Origin: Welwitschia mirabilis
Taxonomy: Eukaryota; Gnetophyta; Gnetopsida; Welwitschiales
Reading direction: 5' to 3'
Assembly: GCA_051453625.1 (NCBI GenBank)
Contig: JBOZIK010000001.1
Span: forward strand, 271,404,503-271,437,547
Length of the DNA stretch: 33,045 bases
Shown: one piece after another, positions 20,599 to 30,924 of the stretch
Position numbering within the stretch: the stretch's first letter is position 1
Layout of the letters: each line of letters opens with the position of its first letter
Notes under the pieces: model-generated
What the model saw: the letters and a program-made list of their open reading frames with translations, nothing else
What the model was told of the DNA's origin: nothing
The model's database searches: none
Program-made: the position numbers and the translations under genes

Positions 20599-21940
20599 AA
20601 AATTGTTTTATTTATGAATTGTGGGGAGGTTGACTAAAGGAGCTTGTCTTTTCCATTTAATTCTTGAGAATCTTATTTTCTTGTATTATCTAATACATGG
20701 CTCTTTATTGGCTCTCAAAAGGAATTGATAATATCCCAAAGAATTCTAAGATTCAAGCCATTTATGTCTATATCCATGGTCCTCTACATGAATCTTAATC
20801 AATTTTTCATTCATCTCTTATAGGTCTACATAAATTTTATCTAAATATTCCTTTTTCAGGTGTAGATGCCCTTAATTATGCATGAATATGATGAATTTTT
20901 ATTGGTATTCTATATATTCATCATCATACATTTTTCTTAAAGCCAAATTCTGTAATAAGAATACTATCCTATCTGGCCTTTTCCTTGGAACATTTTTTAA
21001 TATTCTCATATATTTGAGATCTATCTCTAGTTTAGTAATGTGTTCATAACCTTTCTATAATTTCATGCATAGATCTTTGAAAGATTTAGAGAGTTGAATA
21101 TTTTCTTATTTGCTGGTGATCTCATGATGTAATTTTCATTAATTTCTTTCTCTTAATTCAACCTATATCTCAAGAATTTATTTTCAATTGTTAGATCATC
21201 CACTTAATTTTGTAATGTTGAATATTCTTCTTTTCTACCTAGATAAGTTTGAATTTCATCTTTAACTAAGTTTAAATTAGTATAGAGGCTATCCAATTTG
21301 TCTTCCTCTAGTGCTTTAGAGAATTGGTCAGACTAAAATAGATGAAAATGCAAGAGTTCTTTCAATGTGAATGGGGTTAGATCTTATAGTATGATCAAGG
21401 AAGATAATAGTAAAGGTAGAATTTAAGGGGTAGAAGAGGATTTCCTTAGATCTAGTTGGGTAGTCTTGTGTCCTGAAGTTCTTAAAAAACTTAATTCCCT
21501 AACTCCAAATAGACTTTGAATAGATACTTCAATAGAGGACTTATTTAGTCATAATGAAAGTTTATTTTTACTTAAAATTTGGGTGATTAGAGTAGGAAAT
21601 CCAATTATACTACATCCAAAGCTCTAATTCCAACTTTATTTAATGTGCCTTACTAGCCCTTAAAAAATCCCTTTTGCAATATTTACATTAGTAAAATTTG
21701 TCTTATCCTTTACTATTGCAATCTATATAGGCTAGGTAATTTGATGCCCTTTTATTTTTGAATAATTAATATTAAATTATTAACCATAAATTTGAAAATA
21801 ATAAAGAATTATGGCTTTATATTTTTGTGTATTAGTATTTTTCCTTGGATCATCATCCATCGCAGTAGATTCATACTTAGATTTGTATCTTCTTTTCTGT
21901 TGGTGTTGTCAATGGACTTTTTACTGGGTGGTAAGTGCAA
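20599..21940 (-). pseudogene. Decayed ORF, plant-transposon-like with coiled coil
   Basis: A minus-strand frame can be followed for about 1.3 kb with stops mostly at former Gln codons and at least one frameshift. The N-terminal part reads 'KRRYKSKYESTAMDDDPRKN'. The middle reads 'GCSIIGFPTLITQILSKNKL', like the IGxPxLIT segment of proteins annotated as putative plant transposon or plant mobile domain. Then comes a charged, probably coiled-coil part, 'DQFSKALEEDKLDSLYTNLN' and 'VDDLTIENKFLRYRLN', and a basic C-terminal part, 'RILKNVPRKRPDRIVFLLQN'. Not gag, pol or a host gene I know. The family call rests on memory of a short motif and is uncertain; that the frame was once coding is better supported. 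Confidence 0.45.
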
Positions 21941-23069
21941 ACTTTTTCTTTTTTCTTCTTAGGTAATTACTATTTTTTGATATTCCATGATGATTTCTAG
22001 TATATTTTTGGTATCATTCATTTTTAAATTTTTATAAAATTCATATACAAATTACAAAGAAAATCTATTGTTTAAAGTAAGCCACTTATACCACCCTAAA
22101 TTATTTGACCTCTATTAGGTGGGGTTCCAAAAGAACTTAGGCAAAATTTAATGATGAAATAACCCTACAATCAATAATAATTTTTATTAGTGTTGACATT
22201 ATATATGAAAAAATATGTATATCAAAGAAATTCTTATAATAGAGAACCATTGAAAATGTCTTAACAAGTAAATTTTTCTTTTTAGACAGATAAAACATTA
22301 TTTAACTAGGTGTAAAAATATTGTCTATATGGAATCCATTCAACTCTTCCCTCAAGTGAAGTTTAGCATAGTATTAAAAATACCTAAAATTTTTGCTCAA
22401 ATAAATTCTATCATTGCTAAGAAGCTTCAAAATAAGAAAGTAGTAAAATAGTTAAGGTAAAATTCAAGGGTAAAAGTAGAAATTACTAATCTATTATCCA
22501 CTTTAAACAAGTAAGACTTATTATTATATTTAATTCACACATTTAAGTAGTGATTAAAAAATCTTATCATAAAGAAATAGATGCAACTAGAAATTTTCAT
22601 ACTTTATTGATGTTGAAAAATTTTGCATGATATGTGGGTAAGGTATAAACTCAAAAAAAATTGCAAAGTAAAAACTTGAATCATGGACACTAACATGGTT
22701 GGGATGATGTAAAATTCACCTTATAGTGGGGATTATCAAGAATGCAAAGGAGTCATTAAGAATGAGTTTAAGTGAAATGATGAGGTAATGAAAAGAAATA
22801 TTTAAGTGGTGGTTACTATACATAGCACTGGATTTGATCAGGGTCATTCCAGATAAAGGCCATTGAATCCATTGTGGAGGTAGCTAAAAGAGTTCAAAGA
22901 TGATCATCAAAAAGTATACAAGGTTCTTTGAATTCTAACCACCATTATTATAAAAATAAGTAATGATAAAAAAGAAAAGTCTAATGGTAGAGTTATAATG
23001 GCAAGACAAGGGGGGTGATCAAGAATGAAATCTTACTCTTTTAGTAGCAAGTTAAAAATGTGAAGTCAG
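21941..23069. other. Unassigned AT-rich region
   Basis: No domain is recognised on either strand. The stretch 22680-22990 is visibly less AT-rich than its surroundings but has stops in all frames. It may be the 3' untranslated part of an element. Confidence 0.4.
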
Positions 23070-23490
23070 CTTGAAATCTATTCTAAAGCTTCAAATTTAT
23101 ACTAGTATAGTTAACTTTTGGAAATTTTTTTTCTAATGGTTCATCTTGAAATCCAATTCAAAGTTTTAACTTTGGATTAGTGTCAGTCAAACAAACAATT
23201 TTCTTTCTTGTATGTAAAGTGAAGAAGTCATCAAATTAACTTGAAATCTAACATCATGTTTTATCTTTAAGTTGGTATTAGTTAATCACACGATTTTGTT
23301 TAATGTTAGGTTTTAAAGAATAAGAAAATAAATAGTTTGGCTTTAGGTCGAGTTCAAAGTTTCAACTTTAAGTAGTATTAGTCAAAAAATCCAGGTTTTC
23401 TTTACAATGGTTTAATCTAAAATCAGACTTAAATTTTTAACTTTAAGGTTGGTGTCAAGTAATCAAGTGATATTTTTAATTTCAAGGTCC
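23070..23490. repeat. Worn tandem array, five units
   Basis: Related units start at about 23070, 23145, 23240, 23341 and 23414, so spacing is irregular (about 73-101). The shared core is 'cttgaaatc(c/t)aattcaaagttt' then 'aactttaggttggt(g/a)t(c/t)agtcaa'. A further lone unit seems present at 23707-23755. No reading frame runs through the array. Confidence 0.65.
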
Positions 23491-24024
23491 ATCTTATTTT
23501 AGAAGAGAATCATTAAAAACTTTTTTTTTCATTGAATTAAAATAAAAGAAAATATTCTTTGAGTCATTAAATATAGCCTAAAAATAATTTTTTTGGATAA
23601 AAAATGTTTGTAGGATTTTGATAATTACCTAGTATTATAATCTAGGGTGTTAAATTTTAATAGGCCCCTACAATAGAATATAAATTGAAAAATCTAAACT
23701 AATCATAAATCAATCTAAAGTTTCGACTTCAGGTTGAATCTTGGTTAGTTTGGGTTCCCTCGATTCCAAAAGATTTTTGCTAATATTTGGCATACTTTAG
23801 CTATTAAAAAATAGGTATATCATTTTTTCTTAATTCTTTACTTCTGACTAAATACGTGTGCACTACGTATCTTAAAATAAATTATAATTGTCAAGCATGA
23901 TAGTAATACTTGTGCTATAAATATAATTCTTTACATGTTAATTATTCATCACTCTTTAGCTAAGCTTAAAAATTTTTACTTAATTATTTTTTTACTCTTT
24001 CTTATTTTTTCTTCATTAATCCCC
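23491..24024. other. Unassigned AT-rich region left of E2 copy 4
   Basis: Similarity with copy 2 begins at about 23935-23960 ('ctaagcttaaaaattttt'). Left of that, nothing recognisable apart from a possible repeat unit at 23707. A 3' LTR of copy 4 should be here or further left but is not seen. Confidence 0.45.
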
Positions 24025-24728
24025 ATGGTTTGCACTTCTTCTCCTTCTTCCATTGCTACCTCTGGGGTTAAGAAGATGAAGCCTTATTTCTCCAACTTGG
24101 GTTCTACACAAATAGATATGTGCATTATTAGTGTATATCCCTAGTCACCTCAAGTCTTTATTAGGTTTGAAAATATGGTATAATAGTATTCTTACTATGA
24201 TTAAAAATCCACTATTGAGGTCTTAGACACCTTAGATTTCTTTATTATTAAGGCTAACAAAGATCATTTTGATAGTGGTGTCATTCCCTTAAGTTATAGT
24301 GTTATGATCCATCTCTTGGTGGGAAAGCATTTGAGGTTGAGTATGAAGGAACTACATTAGGAACTTAATTATTGGAATTGTCTTGTAATGTCTCTTTGTA
24401 CTAGCTAGCTAGGAAAATGCAAGTTCTAAGAAAAAGGATAGATTAATTTCAAGGCATAAATAATATTCTTAGCCTTACTATATTGAGTTGCAATAAGGAA
24501 AATATAGAGAAGATAGTTTGAAATGCTTAAACTTATCAAAAATTTTGGTGAGCCCACTCAGAGGAGATTAATATGCTATTAGAATATCTAAATAAAATGC
24601 ATCTATTATCTCTAGGTGAGAATTTTGTAGGATTGACATCTGAGGCTAGGAATTCTCACAAGAGGAACAAGTTTTCTGGCAGCTAAAAGAATTAAGTTTC
24701 TTGAGTTTGTGATTTACTTTCTTAGTGA
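24025..24728 (+). pseudogene. Antisense ORF of E2 (copy 4), decayed, unknown function
   Basis: The better-kept copy of the plus-strand frame at 8341. Starts at ATG 24025 ('MVCTSSPSSIATSGVKKMK'), continues 'PYFSNLGSTQIDMCIISVYP', then past stops into 'IEVLDTLDFFIIKANKDHFD' and 'HLRLSMKELH', and later 'ENIEKIV', 'HSEEINMLLEYLNKMHLLSL' and 'GLTSEARNSHKRNKFSGS', ending at TGA 24726. About 230 codons. It has an insertion of about 60 bases near 24400 relative to copy 2. Stops are TAA, TAG and TGA at places where the other copy has a sense codon. Family not recognised; the ORF lies opposite to gag-pol in the 3' part of E2. Confidence 0.62.
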
Positions 24729-25137
24729 TTTAAGAAGTGTTTTTGCTGTTTTTCAACAACTTGATGTAAGAAATTATTTTACATAATTAAATTTTTATTT
24801 TTATTTCAAATAAAAATTTTTATACTATTTTATTTTATTATGAGAACATCAATTTTATTAAAGGAAATTTCAACTAAGAAATTTCTTAAATTATTAAGAT
24901 AATGCAAAATGATTATAAAACTTTGAGGCTTTCATTTATTTTAAATAGAATTTAATGATTGTGAATGCTATTAAATTAAAAATATTTAGATACACATTTC
25001 ATCATATACTAGAATATTTTTCTTTTTTCCCCTTTTCTCTCTTGATTCCTTTCCCTTCCCCCACTCCCTTCTCCCCCTCCCTCTTTTTTCAATGAGTTGT
25101 AGCAGAGATAGAGTTTTGATAAATATCTATGTCTCAG
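24729..25137. other. AT-rich non-coding part of E2 copy 4
   Basis: Aligns with 8978-9343. Contains a pyrimidine run at 25016-25092 that copy 2 has only in weak form. No domain seen. Confidence 0.55.
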
Positions 25138-25361
25138 ATGACTCTTGGGGCATAAATATCCCTTAACTCTTTTATTTTCATAACATAACTTAACCATAAT
25201 GAAAAGAGTGTAACCACTATTAGAAAAGTAAGGACCCATAAGATATTATATATTATAATATACAGATTGTAACCAACTAATCCCTCAGTGGAGTTCTTAT
25301 AGCTACTATATTATACTATCAAAGGCCCCTCTTGGGAATATTTTCCCTGGTGCACTTGCGG
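25138..25361 (-). repeat. Block S, E2 copy 4
   Basis: Starts 'atgactcttggggcat' and ends 'gtgcacttgcg'. Holds 'aaggacccata' and 'cttgggaatattttccctgg', the anchors shared with E1 (470-660). Confidence 0.65.
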
Positions 25362-25418
25362 CTCTCTCTCTCACTGACTCTCTCTCTCTCTCTCTCTCTT
25401 GCTTTCTTTTTTTTTCCC
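25362..25418 (-). repeat. CT microsatellite / purine tract, E2 copy 4
   Basis: (CT)n run with a T9 end on the plus strand, GA on the coding strand of E2, right after block S. Longest of the three E2 tracts. Confidence 0.8.
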
Positions 25419-25599
25419 AAATTTAGAAGGTATCTTATTCTATAATGAAATGTGTCTCCTCTATCTTATTAATAAAGATAATGTACAATTCCATATTAAA
25501 GACTTATTAGGTCAGCCTCCAGCTTTATGACCATAACATTTACTTTAAATAATCTAGTAAATTGGTAGACTAAATAAACATTAAAGAAACAACATGTCC

Positions 25600-26660
25600 T
25601 TTATTATCTAGTTTTGGAATTTATTTTATTGGTAGAGTGGAAGTCATGTTTTTATTCTATTAGGGTTTCTTAAATAATTTGACTAATTTATGATCATAAT
25701 ACATTCTTGCTCTTTAACTATTAATTTGCTAGGTTACTTTTTTATTAGGATCATATACCTCTATAGCTCTATTTACTAGAATTTTTGTTATGGACTAGGA
25801 TCCTAGCTAATTTTATTTATATTTTTATTTTAAATAGATTTTATTAGTGTTATAAATTAATATAAAATCTCTTACATTAAAATTTGTTTTCTTAGTTTTA
25901 TTATCATGACATACCTTAGTTTTTTATTGTATAAGTTCTTTATGAAAAAGAAATTCTTTTTGATTTTTATCTAAAATATTCATGTTTTCTATTCATTTCT
26001 TTTGAGCTCTATCTAAGTTACATTTTAATTATTTAGCCAATTTAAATATTTTTTATTTTAAATTCTATTAACAAAATAGCCCTTTTATAATAGACTAATT
26101 CATACGAAGTAAATCTTGTGGTATATTTTTAAGTTATTCTATATGTCCATAGAGCTTCATTTAATTTATCAGCCCATTAGGTTTTCATACTATTTATAAG
26201 TTTTATTAATATTCTATTTAGTTCTCTGTTACTTACTTTAACTTAGCCATTGGATTGAGGGTGATAGGTAGTAGAGAGTTTATCGTGAACCCTAAAATTG
26301 GTCAAAAGTTTCTCAAATACTTCATTAGTAAAATGGGTTTTTTAATTGAATATAAGATTACAAGAGGCTTTAAATTAATAGATAATATTTCTAAGCAAAA
26401 CATTAACTATAATGTGGGAAGAATAATTAGTCATAGCTTCAACCTTAGTCCACTTAGTAAAGTAATCAACATAAACCAAAATATATCTTTTTATAAAGAA
26501 TGACAGATTTATAGGTCCAATCAAATATATTCCCCATATATCAAAAGGTTCAATTAACCAAATCCATTATTATGGCATTTTTAACTTTACCTAAATGTGC
26601 CTTCTCTTTGACATTTATCACAATCTTAGATATAAGCATTTAAATCATTGAATATAATGG
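25600..26660 (-). pseudogene. E2 copy 4 integrase remnant
   Basis: The minus-strand core at 26240-26530 reads 'KRYILVYVDYFTKWTKVEAM', 'THFTNEVFEKLLTNF' and 'TTYHPQSNG*VKVSNRELNR'. The VDYF Asp is kept; the segment with the second Asp reads 'LIFN*KTHF' and has lost it; the third catalytic Glu is Lys. The zinc-binding region lies around 26580-26760. The C-terminal region towards 25600 is recognised only by alignment with copies 2 and 3. Confidence 0.86.
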
Positions 26661-26780
26661 ACCAGTAGTATTCAATATGGATATTTTTTATTTTTGTTCT
26701 TTTTGCATCATAATGTTCCCCTTGTTTTCCTTCATAAGCTTCCTTTAAGATTTTATTTTATAGGTTTTTTTCTATACATA

Positions 26781-26879
26781 ATCTTATTATGTCAAATATA
26801 ATATTTAGATTTCTGATAGCATTATCTTTACATTTTATAAATAACATCTTATTATGTCAAATATAATATTTAGATTTCT
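26781..26879. repeat. 34-base direct repeat, 65-base step
   Basis: 'atcttattatgtcaaatata...' at 26781-26814 and again, identical, at 26846-26879. Copies 2 and 3 have it once, so a 65-base tandem duplication occurred in copy 4. Confidence 0.88.
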
Positions 26880-27029
26880 TAGTAATATTTTTCTTTCATA
26901 GCAAGTCATAAAATATGGTAATCTTTTACTTAAAACAAATTTAGTTATATTAGCATACCATGGATTTGTTGTTACCTAAAAAAAATGTTCATCTAGAAAC
27001 TCATCTCTTATGTTTATCTATTATTCACC

Positions 27030-27480
27030 TAGAAATTCTAATTTTGAGAGGTGATCTCTACCACATTTTTTTGTCTGTTTTGTATCTATAATTTTTAAAT
27101 CAAACTCTTGAATTAACAATATCTATTGTATAATTCTAGAGTTTGCTTCTTTCTTGTTCATCAAAAGTCTAATGACACTATAGTCAGTATGAAATTTTAC
27201 TTCATAACCTAAAATATAATGTTTAAATTTTTCTAATGTCATTACCACTACTAAGAACTATTTTTCTATTACTATGTAATTTTGATGGGCTAGATTAAAG
27301 TTCTTACCAATATAAGTAATAGCATAATGTTTATTATATTCCTAATTTTGTCCTAACATTACTCCCATAGAATGATTAGATGCATTAGTCATTATATGAA
27401 ATGGTCTTATCCAATTTGTCCCTTGTAAAATAGGTGCTGATAAAATTTTATCCTTTAAGGTTTGACAAGCATTTTAACAT
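27030..27480 (-). pseudogene. E2 copy 4 RNase H remnant
   Basis: Degrades RNA in RNA-DNA hybrids during reverse transcription. Reads 'TLKDKILSAPILQGTNW', 'FHIMTNASNHSMGVMLGQ', 'ITYIGKNFNLAHQNYIVIEK', 'TLEKFKHYILGYEVKFHTDY' and 'LLIQEFDLKIIDTKQT', then 'DHLSKLEFLGE'. This is the full gypsy RNase H order. The first catalytic Asp (TDAS) is Asn; the TDH-type Asp is kept as 'TDYS'. Confidence 0.9.
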
Positions 27481-27689
27481 TCATTAGTCCATTCATATTC
27501 CACATCCTTTTGTATGAGGTTACTGAAAGTTTTTGCAACTTTATTGAATTTAAACATAAATCTTCCTTAATATTCAACATGTCCTAGGAAAGATCTCAAT
27601 TATTTCAATGTGGTTGGGGGTGGCATGTCTTTCGTAGCTTTAATTTTTTGTTCATAAGTTTCAATCTCTTTCTGAAAAATCTTATGCCT

Positions 27690-28300
27690 TAGCACTATGC
27701 CTTCTATCACCATAAGATGACTTTTTGACTAGCAGAGTCTAAGGCATTTTTCTTGGCATCATTTTAAAAATATTTCTATTTTATCAAGTAACTCTTCAAA
27801 GTCATTTCCAAATGTTAAGAAATAATTTATAAATACTTTAAGTAATCTTCCTATCATATCTTAAAAAATGCTATTTACTAAACTTTAAAAAGTAATGGTA
27901 GTATTACATAATTAAAATGGTATTACTTTATATGCATAAGTTCCTTAATGACGAGTGAAAGTTATTTGGGCTTGATTCTCTAAAGCTATAAGAACTTAAT
28001 TATAACTACTTTATCCATCTAGAATGCTATAGTATTGATGTCTAGATATTCTTTCTAGAACTTGATCTATAAATGAAAAGGAAAGTAATCTTTATAAAGT
28101 TGTAGTATTTAACATTCTAAAGTCTATACATACTGTCCATTCATTTTATTTCTTTGGCACAACCATTATAGGACTAATCCATTCTAAATCAGATATAGGA
28201 TAGATGAATCCTACATTCAAGAGTTTAAAAATCTCTTATTTAATTATCTCTTGCATGTGTGGGTTACATCTTCTTTCTAGTTGCTATCTTGGTTTGATAA
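27690..28300 (-). pseudogene. E2 copy 4 reverse transcriptase remnant
   Basis: The minus strand reads 'CNPHMQEIIK*EIFKLLNVG', 'FIYPISDLEWISPIMVVPKK', 'WTVCIDFRMLNTTTL', 'FIDQVLERISRHQYYSILDG' and 'VLIALENQAQITFTRH'. Almost one open frame over 120 codons. The first catalytic Asp is kept (ILDG). The FMDD segment falls in a worn stretch around 27800 and is not readable. Best-preserved RT of the E2 copies. Confidence 0.91.
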
Positions 28301-28659
28301 AATTATCTGAATAGATTCTATGTTAACACGTTTTTGGATCTATTTATTTAATATTTATATGATCCTAAGAAAAGGATCCTTTTATTTTAATCAACATTAT
28401 CTTGAGTTTTTGTTTTTTCTAAGAATGAGTTAAATAATTATTTATGGTTAGAGGTATATTAGAAGTTACTTTGATATATTCTAACCCTCTCTTAAGAGAA
28501 GTTTTTTCTATCTCTTGAGTTGTCAAATATTTCATCTCATATTTCTCTTCATTTTGTTTATTTAACATCAAATTAATTTCTTGTATTAGAATTGCATTGG
28601 TTCTTTCTTTTATGTTCTATACCATTTCTTTAACAACTACTACATCAGAAAGTTTAATC

Positions 28660-29010
28660 CCTTTTTTAAAATCTTCAAGGCTAATTGCCATTACCCCTCT
28701 TCTAGAATAAATAGTAGTATCTACAATAGCCATCCAAGATCTTTCTAATATTACTACATGGGTATCTCTTTTGTCTTTATCACCAATGAATTTATCAAGT
28801 AGATGAAACCTTGAATTTCAATGGGTACATCCTTTAGAACTTCTTTAGGTGTCACTGCTAAGCCATCTGCTAAGTATACTTTTTCTTGGTAAGATATTAA
28901 CTTTGGTTTTTCCAATTATTCATACATCTCATAGGTCATAGCATTGATACTTACTCCAAGATCCATAAGTACTTCTATTTTTAGTTCCCATTAATTTCTA
29001 CATCTATCAT
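28660..29010 (-). pseudogene. E2 copy 4 aspartic protease remnant
   Basis: The active-site loop at 28936-28975 reads 'EVLMDLGVSINAMTYEMYE', the same DLGVS form as copy 3. The C-terminal motif lies near 28690-28755. DLGVS in both copies suggests it was the family's own loop rather than later decay. Confidence 0.82.
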
Positions 29011-29059
29011 AAGTGTCATGGGATCAATATACTTTTCATGTTGTTTATTTTGAACAACT

Positions 29060-30903
29060 TATGTGGAAGCCTAAGAAAATTAATCCTTTCTTACCATTTC
29101 AATTTATTTTTCCTTCTTGCTTTCCTTTTTATTCTTTTATTTTTAACATATGCTCTTCATTTGTTTTTAATACTTAGGCACATATTTTAATAGCTTTACA
29201 AGAGGTAATGATACTTTTGTATCTTCTAATATCTTTATTAAATATTTTCTTTCCTTTTTAACTTTTAGATGTTCTATTTGTTTATTCTCATTCGACAAGG
29301 TAAGGAATCTACTAAGGAATCATAAACTATTTTTTTTTAGTCTCTTTTTGTTTTTTATCTAGGGAGTTGCTTGAATCTATACTCTTTCTTTGTGATTCAT
29401 ATGTCACTTTTGTTTTCCTAGATCTAGTTTACTACCTTATTTGTCACTTCTTTAGGATTAGGTTAAGATTGGATAGGCATTTTTCCTTATTTTATTTCTA
29501 TTTTTGTTTTTTCTCTTTGATCTTTTGGATTTCCAATTTTTCAATTCATATAGTAGTCATACTATTCCTACATTTTTAAATTTATATACCTTTGTAAAGG
29601 TATTTCTATTTTACCTTTCCATTTTATACTTTGATAAGGATATGATTTATTTCTAGTTTAAGGTTGATTTTTATAATTTAAATATAACCTATTTATATCT
29701 AGCCATTAAAAAAATTCTTACATCTAAGGACATTATATTCCATCATGATTGTCTTCCCCATAGTGGTTACATGTAAGTTCTTCTTTCTTTTTTAAGTGTT
29801 GTATAGTTAACCAATTAAATTTTTATACCATACTATCAATTACTTTTTTAGCTACTTCTTTCATAATACTAATATGTTTTAAAATATACATACTATCATT
29901 TTCTTTTGGGATACATACTTTATTTTCTTGTTCCCATCCTTGTTATTCTTTTCAGTTTCTTCTTTTCATTTTCTTGTTCTCATCCTTAACTCATGTTATA
30001 GAATGGAGCAATGGCTTCCCCTACTTCTTGGATATTTTTTCTCTTAATGATTCCTATACATAATAAGTATAATTCATTCAACATCTGACTCTATAATCCT
30101 TTCATTGGGTGTAATTTCATGATTAAGACATTTAACTAATAATATGTTATACCTATTCCTAGACTCATCAAAACTTTCATTATCTCTTTATTTAATATTC
30201 AATATTTATTCTCTTAAGTCTTTGACCATCGTCATGGGTTAAAATTTTATTAGAAAAGCTTTTTTAAGAGTCCCCTAAGAACTCAAAGCATGATTAGAAT
30301 TCCTATGATATCATAGTTGAGCATTCCCTTTTAAGGAAAAAGAAAAATATCTCAGAAATCCTAATTCTAGGCCAAGATAGTTTACTTTACAAAGGGCATC
30401 AAACAAGCTTAAATTTAATAGCGATTCTTTTGAATTTTTACCTTTAAAAGTTGGTACCATTGTAGTATTTGTATTTCTTACTTTATCTATTGTTATAAGG
30501 TTGTAGGATTAAAAGGATGTAAATCTTCTAACCAATGGGTATTATGATTTAACGGTCTTGAATTTTCATCATCTTCTTAATAGCATCCTATTAGGTCTTT
30601 TTACTTGAATCATTTAAGAATATTCTCTTTGTGAGTAATGTGATATAAGAATGTTATGCAAACATTACTAAAATTTAATCATCAATTCAAGAAAGGTTTT
30701 TTATTTTACCACCTTTTTAAGGGTAACTACATCTTTTATAAAACATTATTCTTCCACTTCTATTTTAACATTATTTTCAATTTGCTTATCTAAACCATAT
30801 TTATGTGAGTCTTTAACATACCTACCTCATTCATCTTGCCATTTTCCTTGGATATCCTATTAAATTGTAGTATTTATTATCTTACCTAGTTAACTTTAGA
30901 GTG
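29060..30903 (-). pseudogene. E2 copy 4 gag remnant and gag-protease linker
   Basis: The zinc knuckle at 29730-29771 reads 'CNHYGEDNHDGI*C': the second Cys is Tyr (TGT to TAT), so metal binding is lost. Further right 'EVGEAIAPFYNMS' matches copy 3. 29060-29730 is the linker that in copy 3 is mostly N. The N-terminal end is near 30903, next to the PBS-like site. Stops are frequent. Confidence 0.78.
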
Positions 30904-30921
30904 GTTCTCCTTCTAGCTTCA
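30904..30921 (-). promoter_or_regulatory. PBS-like site, E2 copy 4
   Basis: The minus strand reads TGAAGCTAGAAGGAGAAC, three bases after the LTR end. Together with copy 3 it suggests an ancestral TGGAGCTAGAAGGAGGGT or the same with TGGCGC. tRNA not assigned. Confidence 0.5.
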
Positions 30922-30924
30922 AAA

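Noticed and set aside
21901-21965. Plus-strand 'ggtaagt...cttcttag' like an intron
   Set aside because: Only 30 bases apart, and the minus strand has the better coding signal there; chance match.
23070-23490. CRISPR-like array
   Set aside because: Units are diverged, spacing is irregular, and the setting is a plant nuclear genome with retrotransposons; an ordinary worn tandem repeat.
25009-25239. Minus-strand open frame of 76 codons with a Gly/Glu/Arg-rich end
   Set aside because: Translation of a purine-rich low-complexity stretch in the E2 3' region; copy 2 has no such frame.
26255-26503. Plus-strand open frame of 82 codons
   Set aside because: Opposite to the integrase core of E2 copy 4; copies 2 and 3 do not keep the frame open.
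29367-29579. Plus-strand open frame rich in Phe and Leu, looks like a membrane protein
   Set aside because: AT-rich sequence on the antisense of the gag-protease linker; hydrophobic make-up follows from T-rich codons.
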